DNA of 64,000 nt, from NCBI GenBank assembly GCA_028023455.1, contig JAQFVV010000027.1:6447845-6511844 (forward strand), given 5' to 3'. Numbering within the stretch: the first letter of the stretch is position 1; every line of letters starts with the position of its first letter. The DNA is from Epiperipatus broadwayi. Lineage: Eukaryota; Onychophora; Udeonychophora; Euonychophora; Peripatidae. A program made the translations under genes and the position numbers. Below, in pieces: positions 23,346 through 35,949 of the stretch. Below the pieces are notes generated by a model. It was not told where the DNA came from, ran no database searches, and saw only the letters and a list, made by a program, of their open reading frames with translations.

Positions 23346-24349
23346 TTTTGGAAAAGGGCTAATGGTTTATTTGTTCCTTGAAATGTGCCATGCTGTTTTC
23401 TGAAGAAAAGTGTAGTCTTGACAAGAATTTGAACCCCAAATTATGAACATTGTGTGAATATGCTAAAACGATAACCATGAAATCTTTACAAATAAGTATA
23501 TTTTATTATATTAAGAATCTATCCTATCACTCGCAGTAATTGGAACTTTTATTATCCATTGCCTTATAGTTAAAAAACATTGATAAATCACACTGGAATA
23601 TGACTCTATTTCAGGAAATCCTCTGACATCAGATGCTATGGAGCAATGGAAACCATTTAAATATATATAACTACTGCTCACCTTATATTAATGTTGATAA
23701 AATGACCCATACGATACTAAAACTTGAGTATTCAGCATTGCAGTCTTTTTTTTATTTTTATATAAATCAACCCATTTCAACATGGTGAAACATTAATTGA
23801 GAAAGAGTCAGAAACTTCAATCAAAAAATTTTGCAATGAAATGTGAGTTAATAAATTTAATGCACTTTGAAAATATGCAACAAATCTGGAGAGACATCTC
23901 AAATTTCAGCCTAATAATGAATGTTCCATGCATTGTGATTGGAGCAAACATTTTTGTGTTTGTTTACATATTTTCGAAGGGCATCAGTTCTTTAAATCAG
24001 TATTATAGTGGCAATGAAGTCATGCTCTGATAGCATTTGTTTGTGTTAATACAAATTTTTCACTCCAGCTGCGCCACCTAATGTAAGCTTTAGTAACTAA
24101 AAATTTCCAGATGGTAGTGCTTAATAAATTAAGTAGTGTAGATGTGTTTTAAAATAAATATGATGCTGAAACAGCAATATATAAAACTGGAATCCTGATA
24201 AAGTCAAGTGATATTTTCTGTTAACATTTAATTGAATTCTAATTTATATACGTAATCTTTTTTTTTAAGTTCAATTTAAATACATTTTCCATTAAGAAAT
24301 GAAGAAATCACATTGAGTTCATGTTCTTGATTTTTTTATTTTTAATAGG
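23346..24349. other. no supported gene
   Basis: AT-rich; a 77-codon frame at 23797-24030 with a hydrophobic stretch has no family resemblance or splice context. Confidence 0.45.
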
Positions 24350-24362
24350 AACTATTCTTTTT

Positions 24363-25060
24363 AAACAAAGGCAAAACTCCATACAGTAGTGCCATCCTGT
24401 GCTAACAAGAGTAATCAATAGATGCCAGAAGGCTTGTGCATAAAATCCTTATCCAATGCCTACTCATCCAATATCCCCAGACTAGTTTCTGGCTTGTGGC
24501 CATTGTCAGTGAGGAGCCTTGGATCTGAGAGCACTGCACCTAGATCTTAGGATCTAATGCAACCCTCCAGCAGCCACCTTTTAACTCTACTTTACTATAA
24601 AACTATGAGAATGAAAACACAAAAATATTTTCAATCTAAGCTCAATAGCTTATATAGTCATATGGGTCTGAACTCAATTCAGCACCCATACATTTTGGTG
24701 TCTTTGGCTCTTAAACAACCATAGCCACCACTATCCTATTAGGCAGGATTGGCGTTAAACCACTAAACATCACATGATCACCATCTCATACTAGCACATA
24801 ATTGTTGTAAATAAAGGCAAAACTCTCTCCATACAGTAGTGCCACCCTGTGCTAACCAGAGTAATCAATAGATGCCAGAAGGCTTGTGCATAAAATCCCT
24901 ATCTAGTGCCTACTCATCCAATATCCCCAGACTAGTTTCTGGCATCTATTGATTACTCTGGTTAGCTCAGGGTGGCACTACTGTATGGAGAGAGTTTTGC
25001 CTTTGTTTACAACAATTATGTGCTAGTATGAGATGGTGATCATGTGATGTTTAGTGGTTT
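24363..25060. mobile_element. family A ribozyme-bearing repeat: tandem unit plus inverted part, 13-bp target duplication
   Basis: AACTATTCTTTTT flanks the insertion at 24350-24362 and 25061-25073. Unit 1 starts AAACAAAGGCAAAACTCC; the same head recurs at about 24807, giving a 444-bp head-to-tail period. Unit 2 is cut off at its TTTCTGG step and joined to an inverted fragment (24948-25060) that ends ATGTTTAGTGGTTT. Unit 1 carries the ribozyme at 24474-24515. A tandem dimer with an inverted tail and a 13-bp duplication looks like PLE or retrozyme retrotransposition, not cut-and-paste transposition. No protein is encoded. Confidence 0.72.
24474..24515 (-). ncRNA. hammerhead ribozyme, family A, core with one invariant change
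   Basis: On the - strand: UCCUCA, CUGACAA, stem II UGGC/GCCA with CACAA loop, GAAAC, UAGUC, then UGGGGA. Helix I pairs UCCUCA with UGGGGA over six positions; helix III is the palindrome ACUAGU; C is the cleavage-site base. CUGACAA differs from CUGAUGA at the free position 7 and at invariant G8 (to A), so this copy is probably inactive. Confidence 0.65.
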
Positions 25061-25073
25061 AACTATTCTTTTT

Positions 25074-25455
25074 CTGATACAAATTAACTTTCTTTGAATT
25101 TTTTTTATACAGTGATAAAATTACACAAGTAATAATTCATTATATTTAATACTCAAAACCCCAATTTTTCTAAGTTCATTATATTACTACTAAAAAAAAG
25201 CATATACGGAAAGCAGTTTTTTATGAAAATTCTTTTAAAAGTCTAAATATAGTTATATTTTCTATTTTAATTTTGATGGAGATAATTATTAATACATTTT
25301 TAAAAAACAAACGCATTAAAAAATTGAATCTGAATGACTATTTTTGATGGCTATATTTAATCACAGTCAAAATGCTTTTTTTTTTCAAAAAGTCTTGGCA
25401 AAATCACCAGCTTAACAAGTTAAAACTACCATTATCTATATATTCATGTGTCATA
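25074..25455. other. no recognisable feature
   Basis: AT-rich sequence without a supported gene or repeat. Confidence 0.45.
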
Positions 25456-25520
25456 GCATTGGCCGGGAAGTGAATCCACAACCCGGGATAACTGCTTGTA
25501 AGGCATTCGACCACCAATGC
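25456..25520 (-). pseudogene. tRNA-Gly-derived pseudogene or SINE head
   Basis: On the - strand GCATTGGTGGT ... CCGGCCAATGC closes a seven-pair acceptor stem like that of tRNA-Gly. The D arm is partly deleted and the anticodon-loop position reads CTTACAA, not the CTTCCAA of tRNA-Gly(UCC). Length is 65 nt. It cannot be a working tRNA. Confidence 0.6.
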
Positions 25521-26295
25521 TTGACCACCATTATATATTTTAATGTAAAATTTTTTGTTCAAGGTTTATTATTAAAGCAAATTTCTGACTTGCTCTGATT
25601 AATGCATAACCATATTGGAATAGGCTGATTTATATGTATGATCCCAGTATTTTTTCATGTTACGACAGCTGAGTAATCAATATTTTATGAAATGTGGATT
25701 TAACTGATATTATTCCATATTTGTTTACATATTTTCAAATTGTGTTAAATTTATTAATTATATATTGGTTAACTTCACCGAAAGCACACCCAGATTTAGG
25801 TTATAAAAAATAAAGAAGCCATGTTGCTCTACAGATGAACAAACATATGAAAATTTGAATTACAAATACAAGCAAAGAGAAAATTCAAAAATTATATATT
25901 AAAGAACAGCAACTTTTGAGAAAACTCATTGAACGTTGCTTGCCTTTTTATCATTTATATTTATTCATACTCTCTTATTTCCATCTTATTAGTTTTGCCA
26001 TGGATGAGAGTGCAAAGATGAGGTGAAATTCTTTTTTAACATAAGAAATTAAAAGCAGGTTCTACAATGAATTACTACAAATAAATTAGTAAAAATAGCA
26101 TTTAAATTTATATATGGGTAAGACAGTAAATAAAATGGGTTAGCAAAAGATTTATAATACATAAAGTTTACAGATAGAAATTTTATTCTTGTATATTTAT
26201 ATAAGAAATGGGATAAATATCTACAGAATATATTACAAATATCAGATTTTCAATGAAATGGATGGCTGAAGAGTTGTGGGGTGGAGTGGTTTGAA
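25521..26295. other. no recognisable feature
   Basis: AT-rich, nothing supported. Confidence 0.45.
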
Positions 26296-26540
26296 GCCTG
26301 TCCATTAAAGTATGAAGATTGGCTATCTTATTATAAGCTGAGCTTTGATTGTATATATGTGTGGAAATGATAATTTGGACCAACTGAGGAGAGCTGCTTT
26401 AACACAAAATACATATATTGGTGATTATTTATCTTTTTGACATGTGTGTGATCAAAGGTATCAGTGGTATGAAATAGCATGGATGGTTGAGGGTCATGTG
26501 AAAGTCTGAGTTCAAAACCCCTATATATTATTAAGGAGAA
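26296..26540 (+). repeat. family D repeat copy, degenerate hammerhead
   Basis: Shares GTCCATTAAAGT, GATTGTATATATGTG-like, TGATAATTTGGACCAACTGA-like and GAAAGTCTG blocks with 43855-44060. Contains the degenerate ribozyme at 26376-26425. Length about 245 bp; ends approximate. Confidence 0.6.
26376..26425 (+). ncRNA. degenerate hammerhead, family D
   Basis: GGACCAA, CUGAGGA (instead of CUGAUGA; change at the free position 7 only), GAGCUGCUUUAACAC in the stem II position (weakly paired), AAAA in place of GAAA, UACAUAUA, then UUGGUGA. Helix I pairs ACCAA with UUGGU over five positions. The lost G12 and weak stem II predict no activity. Confidence 0.45.
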
Positions 26541-27688
26541 TGGAAAAAGCATGAATAAGCTGATTCCAAGAAAAAGAAGTGCAATTAGGGAAAGTAAATA
26601 TGAATTTTTAAAAAACCTAGTTTAAAAGTTGTACTAGAATAAAAAATATATAAAGTTGAAGAAAAGATGAATCAGGAAGACCTTATTAAGAATGGGAAGA
26701 AGAGCTTTGGCTGCAAAGGAAAGGAGATATAAGTAGGATAATAATTTGCACTACAATTGTTCTTTACATGATTACGATAGAAAGAGTATTGAACTTTTAT
26801 TTCTGGAATATAGGACGTTGAAAGAGGTTCGTAATAATCATAATAAAATTATATGAAGAACTGTAAAGATTAAGGGAAGGAAAGAAGTAGATTTTTCTGT
26901 TTAGTTCTTTATGTTAAGAACAAGAACTTTAAGTGAGGGCACTTAAGCTAATGAAACAGCTTTTATTAAAACTGAAAAGTAAAGAGTACCTAGAAAATGA
27001 TTTGAGGGTTGTAGATTGGAAAGAGAGAATGGATGGAGCAAATTGATTTATACAGTAGTATATATGTTTTCAGAGAGGAGAGAAATTTTTGACTTAGTTA
27101 GGTAACAGGATCTTTGAGCATATGCACATAAAAGTGATTTTGTCTAATGAGAAGCCATATTTTACACATATATAAAGGTGACCCATTGGCTATGATCCTA
27201 ATGTTTCAACTATCATTTGTTGCATCGATTGCAGTTATAGGTTTTGTGTTTTAGTACTGTAAGGATGTAAAAGATCACGAAAATTATACACAGTCGGAAT
27301 GTTCAAATACTAAAATAAATTTTGTTAAGATGATGGTAAGCAACAACAATCAACAAGTGACTCACTCGATCAAAGTACTTTATAATGGTTGCTTTATCTA
27401 TCTTCAGCTAAAGAATAGCTGTTTTCATGATTTGTGTGAGTAGAATGGCAGATTAAAATTCAAGCTCTATGTAACACGGGTTAACTGCCACTTCCGGGAC
27501 TTAAACTTTTTATGCACTTTTGATCAGTAAACCCATTCGATTATTATTGCAGATTGGGAATATATGTGGTTCGCGTTGACATTTATCCAACTAATTAGAT
27601 GGTAAATCTTTTGTTCTCTAGGCTGTTGCCTGGAAGAAAAGATCCGAATTTGCCTGCAAACCATCACCTTCCGAACTTTGGGATACAC
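26541..27688. other. no supported gene
   Basis: A purine-rich, AT-rich stretch (26560-27130), then unassigned sequence. No coherent frame. Confidence 0.45.
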
Positions 27689-28205
27689 TTATGATTATAT
27701 GGTAGACTATTTCCATCATTTAATATTAATCGTTAATGTTTTTAAAAAAATTAAAACTTTAAACTTTTCAAATACATTCAACTGTTGGTAATAGTACACA
27801 GATTAGTAGATAACACAACGTTCCAAGTCATATTATCTTCGTGTGTTTGCTGGTTGATTATTGACAGTACTAGCAAGGGAATCGAACTTGGGACATTTTT
27901 ATTCGTGAATATTGAATTTAAAGTAATACTTCAATTAACTATGCTTCATTTTATCAAAGTTTTTGACAGAATAGGCTAATTGATTAGAACATCATTTTAA
28001 TATTCACGAATCTAATGATCCAGGTTTGGGCAACAGATGAAGAAGATGAGAGAATAATACCACTCCAGTTATTGTGTTATATACTAATCTGTGTGCTATT
28101 ATTACAGCTAAATGTATTTGGAAAGTTTAAATGGGTTGAATTTTTCTAAACACATTTAACAATTAATATTAGATGATGGAAATAGTTTAACATATAATCA
28201 CAACT
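27689..28205. repeat. two SINE copies in inverted orientation
   Basis: The right copy (+ strand, ~27965-28205) has TAATTGATTAGAACATC (box A-like), GATCCAGGTTTGGGCAAC (box B-like) and tail GATGATGGAAATAGTTTAAC. The left copy (27689-27960, - strand) repeats these in inverse order. The same family occurs alone at 48040-48310. Inverted SINE pairs can form long hairpins in transcripts. Confidence 0.65.
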
Positions 28206-28559
28206 CTCAGATAAACATCAAGGTTTGATTTTTTGCCTACAGGTTTATTTCAATATTATTTTTCGATATCTTTTATTGTCTTTTATTATTATTTTGCGTA
28301 ATTGATCTGGTTGATTTATAAGAGTTTGTTTTTCATTTCATTTGCCATAAGCTTTTATCACACACGCACACCCCTCTCCATTCATTCCCCGACATTTATA
28401 TTGTCTTATTCGTAAATCTTATTTTATCTCCTTAGCAACCAATTTTTTTGAAGATTATCTGTGAATGCGAAATTAAAGCTTGTATGAAGTGTAAATTTAT
28501 TTTCTTAAAATTTGATTTTCGTTAATTAAAAAATCTGAGAATATCCAGATCGTAGTATT
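28206..28559. other. no recognisable feature
   Basis: AT-rich flank before the CpG-richer patch. Confidence 0.4.
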
Positions 28560-29190
28560 TTGTGGTTTTTTTCTCCTACTGTCATCCGATTTGTTATTCC
28601 GAGGATGAAATGCTGCCATGGTCACGCACAGTTATCTGGTGATTGATGGGAAATGTATCGCTTTAGCACCGAACCTTGATAGCCGTCTGTTTCTTCCTAT
28701 TGACGAAGCTATAGTTTCCATTCGGATAAGTCTAGTACAAATTTTATTATTATTATTTTTTTTAATTTTATGTTTTACTTTTAATCTGTAAGACGCACCT
28801 AGATAAGCCAGTCTGTAAAATCTTTTAGGGTGGGGAAAAACGCATTCGAGTGACTCTCTGCGTGCGTTCCTATTCTCTATATATATAATAATAATAATAT
28901 TGGGAAATTCCTTGCTATTATTAGGAAAATGTAATTGCCGGGGATTCTGTTAATTAATCCTAGCAGTTGAGAACCTTCGGTGGCATCTTGTTTCTCAACT
29001 CACGTTAGGTTTCGTAATTGAAGTAACCCGTGTTAACGATGATTAAATGTAGCTTATTTGCAAACATTTTTAAATTCGTCTTTAATCTGTAGCAAATAGT
29101 TTTTAGAGAAGTAATCGGGCACGAAATCAAAACGTTATTTCTGCGCCATTTTGAGCTCATTCGTAGGCCTTCTTGTCGCAGGTAGATTTG
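28560..29190 (+). promoter_or_regulatory. CpG-richer patch, possible promoter and 5' non-coding exon
   Basis: CpG dinucleotides are visibly denser here than in the AT-rich surroundings and recognised repeats are absent. Near its end TTTCTGCGCCATTTTGAGC is followed by CTTGTCGCAG|GTAGAT (donor GT at about 29181), the look of a housekeeping 5' UTR exon. The nearest downstream + strand gene is secernin, whose first visible exon starts with a splice acceptor and so needs an upstream exon. The 25-kb distance makes the link speculative. Confidence 0.25.
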
Positions 29191-32100
29191 AAGGTTTGTT
29201 TATTTGTATAAAGAGAATCGTGATGTAAATATTTAGCACGTTTGAAAGGTTGTGATCAAATAGTTTTTGTATTTTATTGCCGAAATTAAATATGTTTTAA
29301 CTAAAGACGCGTAGCATCCATTAAAAAGTCTTTAACGGATATACCGGTATTGTTTGATGTTTTTTTCTTTTTTTAACAAAATATAATAACCAATTCATAA
29401 ATTATATTTGAACTAAAAGATTGTTTTCTTCACCCTCCTTTCTTATTTGCTGCATATCTAATCAGTTTTATTAAAATACCATCGTGAGTAAAGCCGTTTA
29501 ACGCAATATATTCAGGAGAATTACTTCAGTATATAGAAAAAAGTACATTTTTATTTTCGATTCTGCATTAATAAATTGGGGTGTGGGTTAAAGTTAATCT
29601 ATAAATAAATATATATATTATGTACATTGAGACTTACAGTGTGCCCGTTTTAGCTATTTTTCGGAATTTAGATATAATAAAATATTGTATTTGCATTGTG
29701 TAAAATGCTTAGAAGAATGTATTGGGATTGTTTTTTTTAATATTAATATTGTATTAAAGTAACAAGTGGAATTAACTAGAATATATTCAGTAAGACTCGC
29801 TCTGAACTTTTGCTCGAAGTGTAAATGGCATGATAGATATTATATTTTAATTATATAACTAGATATCTTGTGGAAGTAAATTAATCTTCATTCATGCACT
29901 TTTAGATTAAATTTATGTGCACAAGATTACAATTATATATTAAATATTAAGATTACAATTATATACATTACTAAATTATTTATTTACATATTTTCAAACT
30001 AATATAATTCAAAATCGCAGGTATTTAAAAATGAAAAACTTTTTTTCCCTGTGATATATAAACTAAATTTGTACAAATAATTTGTCAACTGAAATATCAG
30101 ACTCCTAATAAATTCAAATCCTGATTTAAGCAAATTCAGTAAAGGTTGGTTTGCATAAAAATAAACTCTATGGATAAGTATTAAACTTATGCTTTTAAAG
30201 CATTTATTGACGGATGAGTGCACGTAAATTTAATTTATTATTAGTGTGTGTGTGAAGATTAATTTATTTCCACAAGATTACAATTATATATATCACTATA
30301 TTATTTATTTATTTATATACATCAGTGGGAAAGTGTATAATACTTAGAATAGGCCAATAGTGAAAGATTGATATCTAGCATTAAGATAGGTGTTACCATT
30401 ATGGTAATGAATATGCCATTTAAGAGCTGGAAAAAAAAAAACATGATAGTTCATTGTGGAGAAATGACCTTAATCAATAGTTATCTGGCATTGAAGCTGA
30501 TTTGCTTATCCTGATAGAGCTAATCACACTACACTTTGAAACATTTTTAAGGAGCTCTGTAGCAATACTTTGAAAAATTTGAATATTTTAAAAATATTTA
30601 ATCAAATTTAAAAAAACACCAACTGAACATTACTTTTGTATGTATAAATAGATGTCATCATTAGCAGCCATTTGTAAATGGATATGGTCAATTTAATCCA
30701 AACAAAGTAAAGAACAAAGCAGTTAATTGTGTTTTCAACAATAATCAAAACCAATTTGTGAATCATCTGGCTCTTTAGTCTTATATCTTGCAATGCTGTT
30801 TTTTAATACTCTTCTGCTACAATTTCTTCTTTTTGAAAGGTTTCATTATTTTGCCTAATTGTAGCGCTCCACTGTGTTCTGTCCTCGGTCTCTTAATTAA
30901 AGAAATGAGCATTGCACAATCTCTTAATAAAATATTTTCTAAATGTTTTTTATAGTAAGTATATTATCCTTCATCCATTTTACATAAATGAAGATATGTT
31001 CTTATAATTATAAATTCAATTATCTATCAGAATCTAGCTGAGCGATTTGGTGCCTGAGGCAAATCTTAAAAATATACATTTGAAAATTATTGAAAAGTCT
31101 ATTATGAAGAAAGTCGATGTGAATGTAATAGGAGAAATAGGCATTAAATAAAAATAGATACATATATTAAATATGTGTCTTGCTTTAATACTTGTTTCAC
31201 TTTAGCATTTGAGGTTTCTCATCTACGGATCAACTACCTTATGTCTAGAAAGCTGAATAATATATACCACTTGTTCTTATGATCTTGACATCATTTTTCT
31301 AATAATGGAACATTCTTAAACAAAATTTTTCTATAATTTTACATTAACAGGGAGCCCATATTTCAATTTCATATTATAAATTTGATGGAATAACAGACCT
31401 ATGAACAACTAATTTAATTGAAGTTGTATTTTGATGAAATGCCTTTTAATTTATTAAATATAGTTTTAATATATAGAAATCTTTATTATACTTCAGTATT
31501 TGAATCTTTTTATATGCTTCTATTTAACTTAATTTGTTGGGGTTTTTTGTCTGTCTATCTGTAGAAAAATCTTGTAACTCAATTATCACACATTTACCAG
31601 ATTTCCAATCTAGTTAAAAATTTGCATTCGTACTGTTTCCACTAATAATACATTTCCCTTTAGAGTTTGTAAAAACAATTTTGGCCAAAAAAAAAAATGG
31701 AAAATTGAAATTTATAAATTTATTAGATGTACCTGTCCTTTTGAAAGGTCATCATTTTGATATGTTTAATTTGACATTGGTACTTCTTTCCCATTAAATT
31801 CTTTGTAATAAAAATTACATATTATTAAATCTAATATTTGTAACTTTTTTTTAATTAGTTGCTTTACAAATTTTTTTAAAATTTTAATGTAAATATATAC
31901 TTTTGTTTAGCAAACTTGCTTATTATGTCATTCATCTAAACTATATTTAGAGATTGACCGACCATGAAAGCATTTTAATAAAGCTAAATTAAAATTTTGA
32001 AATATACCTATTGTATTTGACAGCATTACTGTACAACTATATATTTGCTGGAGCTCCCTCTGAATAAAAAATGTAAAAAAAATTTTCCGATTTTTCAACA

Positions 32101-32719
32101 GCTTAGTCACAAACAAATGTAATAGTTTTTTTGGCTTTATTAATAATTACCATTTATTATACAAAAACATTGTTTTTGTAATATTTTTTTATGAAATATA
32201 ATATTTGTAATATTTTTTTTCAAGTAGTTGCTTTAAGATTTAATTTAAATATGTTTTATTAAAATAAACATTGCTGATTATGCCATCCACTTGAACTATA
32301 TTAAGTGATTGACAGACCATGAAAACACAGGCAGCTTTAATTTTGAATTACAAATCGGCATTTGTGATTGTTTCTGAAGCTGGCTGGCAACTTTTATTAT
32401 GAAATATACCAACAGTAGTTCGTGGTACCCTACTGGGAACCACCAAACATACAGGCTGAATGCTGACGTAGTGACTACTCCATTACCATTTATGAATTTG
32501 ACAGTATTATCTGCTGGTGAAAGCCTGTCATTTTTGTAATTTTTTTTTTAATATTTAACGTAAATTAAACAAAAGATATTAAATAAATATGAGAAATTTC
32601 CTTATTACCTGTTCCGGTGAGATATGTGAATGTTATTCATGAATTTGACGTATGACATCAAACAAAAATTTATACATTCACCAACCAGACAACTGAGAAA
32701 ATAGGGATTTTATATATGT
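29191..32719. other. 3.5 kb with no recognisable gene
   Basis: AT-rich, non-repetitive by eye. Parts of 31690-31990 and 32030-32340 look weakly alike (TGCTTTACAAATTTTTTT / AACTATATT ... GACCATGAAA blocks), suggesting an old local duplication. No coding signal. Confidence 0.45.
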
Positions 32720-33270
32720 GATATGATACTGTGACTATTTCTACGAGTCGGGAATCAACTATGCCCAGAGAAACCTGTTAGCCACTTTAATTTCCCTTTC
32801 CATTCCCCGCCCTAAGTTTTCCCATATTCTTCTCTATCCTGCTTCATCCCATTTCCATAACATAATCTTTGTCAACTTCATGACCTTTATATCTAAATCC
32901 TCCTTATCTTTTCCCAAACCCAGCCTAAAAACCAAAAACCCACTTTCTGTATAATCACTTTGTTTATATTTATTTTTCCATAACTTTGTTATTAGTACCC
33001 TTTCTGCGCCCAGACATTTACATTCAATTAACTGATGCTTAATATTTTCTGTGCCTTCCTTACACAACTTGCAGGCCAAATCACCCACATCCCTTTGAGC
33101 TTTAAACTGTAAACTACTTTTGTTGCTATTATCATAAACTAATTCGCACCCAATATTATGTTTACTTCTATATATATTTAAACTCTTTTTACTCTTCATA
33201 CTAGTTCTCCATCTCTCCAATTCCCTATTTTTTACTAGTGCATCTATTCTTCTATCCCATTCCTTAACAC
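32720..33270 (-). pseudogene. LINE 3' end, 5'-truncated copy
   Basis: On the - strand: basic KSKKSLNIYRSKHNIGCELV, then a CKLCKEGTENIKHQLIECKC zinc-binding motif (C-x2-C-x7-H-x4-C), and LWKWDEAG at the C-terminus, followed by a 3' UTR whose tail contains a TATCACATA-type repeat. This is the C-terminal end of the same LINE as 33275-35935. It ends at about 33270 where the second copy's 3' tail begins, giving two copies head-to-tail on the - strand. Confidence 0.7.
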
Positions 33271-33274
33271 TATG

Positions 33275-35935
33275 TGATATGATGTATTATGGCTTCTCCT
33301 TAAACGAAGTCAAGAATATCTCAGCAATTATGCTCAGATAAACCTGTTAGCCACTTTATTTTACATTCCCCACTCTAAATTTACCCATAATCTGCTCTAT
33401 CCCATTTCCACAACATAATCTTTGTCAACTCTATAACCTTTATATCTAAAGCACCCTTATCTTTTTCCAAACCCAGCATAAAAACCAATAATTCACTTTC
33501 TGTATAATCACTCGTTTCATATTTATTTTTCCACAACTTCATTATATGTACCCTTTCTGTTTTCAAACATTTACATTTAATTAACAAATGCCTAATATTT
33601 TCTATACCTTCCTTACACAATTTGCACACTAAATTATCCATGTTTTTCCATTTACATGTATATTCTCTTGTTGCTAAAGATCCCGTTCGAGCCTTAAATA
33701 ATAAACTACTTTCCTTACTATTATTATAAATTAACTCGCATCCAATATTCTGTTTACTCTATATATATTTAAACTCTTCTTACCCTCCATACTAGTTCTC
33801 CATCTCTCCAACTCCCTATTTTTTATTAATGCTTCTATTCTTTTATTCCATTCCTTACCACTATAACACTCAACAATCCTCCTAACACAATCATCCCACC
33901 TTTTATACAAGTTTATTGATATAAATTCTTTATCCAAATCTTTCGCATACCGCATTACCTTTCTCACACATCTTGTTACCTCCCCTTTACTCATAACCCA
34001 ATTGAACACTATTTTTGCCATTCTTTTACTATCCATAAACTGCAGCCTACCAAACATTTTCATTTTACTTTTTGCATCTCTCATATAAAAACTTGATCAT
34101 CCCATTTCTCGTTGAATTGCCTCCTTTGCTGTCCACATCTCTGCATCTAATGCATGTCTTTCTACTTCCCTCTGTACTTTCTCTAAATAATCTAAAACCC
34201 TTTTACTAACACATAATGCATCATTATCATATGTTAACCCTGCTACTGCAACTCCCTTCCATACTATTCTAGCTACATCATATTTATTATATGAAAATAC
34301 TGTTAGTTTCTTTACCTAACCCTTTCTTTTCTTTGCTTCATTTACCAATTTTTTCTCCCATTCATCCAAGCAATTTTCCTGATTACATAAGATGATTCCC
34401 AAATACCTATATCTATCCACCACACTTAACTTTATATCCCCCAATAAAAATTATGTATCTTCTCTTTCCCCAGTATTATCCATCATTATATTTGATTTTT
34501 CTTCACTAAATTTAATCCCCATCTCTTTACCCACCCTTGCACATGTCCTCAACATAATTTCCATATCTTCTCTTCTTTCTGCACACAAAAAAGATATCAT
34601 CTGCAAAAAAAAGACCCGGCAAAATATATACTCCCTTGCCACCTATTAATGGTATCTCTACCCCTCTTCCTAGTCTTTCTATTGCTTTCTCCATTTCACT
34701 CAAAAACAACAAAAACAAAGTAGGTGACATAGGGCATCCTTGCCTTAATCCCACCCCATTTTTAACTTTAACTGATTCTATATCCCCTAACTGGTAAGTA
34801 TAATAATTATTTTCATATAATTTTTTAATAATATTTACTAAAGCGTCATCCATGCTCAAATTGGCTAACTTTACCCATAATCTATTTCTATTTACTCTAT
34901 CATATGCTTTCTCTATATCTATAAAACTCATATATAATGATCTACCTGAATTCCTACTCATCTCCATAAGTTGTGTAACTAGAAACAAACTATCTCCTAT
35001 ACATCTATCTGACCTAAAACCTCCTTGCATTTCCCCCACTACATTATTCTCTTCCATCCATTTTACAACTCTTCCAGCTACCATATATGAGAAAACTTTA
35101 TATAAAACTGATGTTACTGCTATCGGTCTATAATTATTTAACTTTCTATGATCCTTACCCTTTCCTTTAAATAATAATCTTATTCTTGTATTACTCCAAC
35201 TAACCGGAAAAACTGTCTTCTGTGCCATTTTATTAAAACATGATAATAACTTTGCTTTTGCTCTATGCCCTAAATTCATTACCATCTCTGCTGCCCATCC
35301 ATCTAAACCTCTCGCCTTTCCACTTTTCAATCTATTCCCTGCCTTATTCAATTCATTTTTTTGTGAACTTAATATTCCCATTACTAACTGCTTTCATTTT
35401 TTCTATCACTACTTCCTTCACATCTAACATCTTTTCTATATCCATTACATATCTATTTAAGATTCTCTCTACCTCTTCTCTAGAGCTACTCTCTATTTTC
35501 TCATCATCTATTAATACTATCTCTCTTTCCCCTACATTTCTTCTTTTAATGTAATTCCAAAATTTTTTACTCCCATCTCTTCCACTTTTATTAATATCCT
35601 CCAACAATTTACTATTTAACTTCATCCTCTCTATAATTATCCATTTTAGCCAACTTCTTCTTTTCTAAGTACTTTCCCCATTTAGCATTAATATCATTTT
35701 CACTTTCTTTGTTCTTAATAGCACACTTATATTCTCTGCATGCTTCTTTCCTCTCTTTTATACTTTTATTAACTCTCATTTTTTATTACTTTTATTCTTC
35801 TGCATATTCTCAACTAAAACCCTATTTTTCCCTTTTCCTATTTCACCACACCGGTTTTTATACTCATCCAAATGCTCCATGGTTTCTTCAAATTTTATTT
35901 TATATTCTTCCAACTTATTCCATAAGATATGTTCT
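33275..35935 (-). pseudogene. non-LTR retrotransposon (LINE) polyprotein, RT to zinc-binding end
   Basis: On the - strand from 35935: a lysine-rich linker, then RT with ARGLDGWAAEMV, NNYRPIAVTSVLYKVF, MSFIDIEKAYDRVNRN (motif A Asp), GLRQGCPMSPTLFLLF and GLFFADDIFF (FADD, both Asp kept; ~34590), then the thumb and a C-x2-C ... H ... C zinc-binding tail at 33640-33560. Frameshifts separate RT from the tail near 34520 and 34085. The endonuclease domain expected upstream is missing, so the copy is 5'-truncated. The GLRQGCP and FADD motifs exclude PLE and gypsy RTs; I do not commit to a clade. It copied its RNA at a nicked target site. Confidence 0.85.
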
Positions 35936-35949
35936 ATGGTGCTACCATC

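Noticed and set aside
34852-35554. + strand open frames opposite the LINE
   Set aside because: Shadows of the - strand LINE RT coding sequence.
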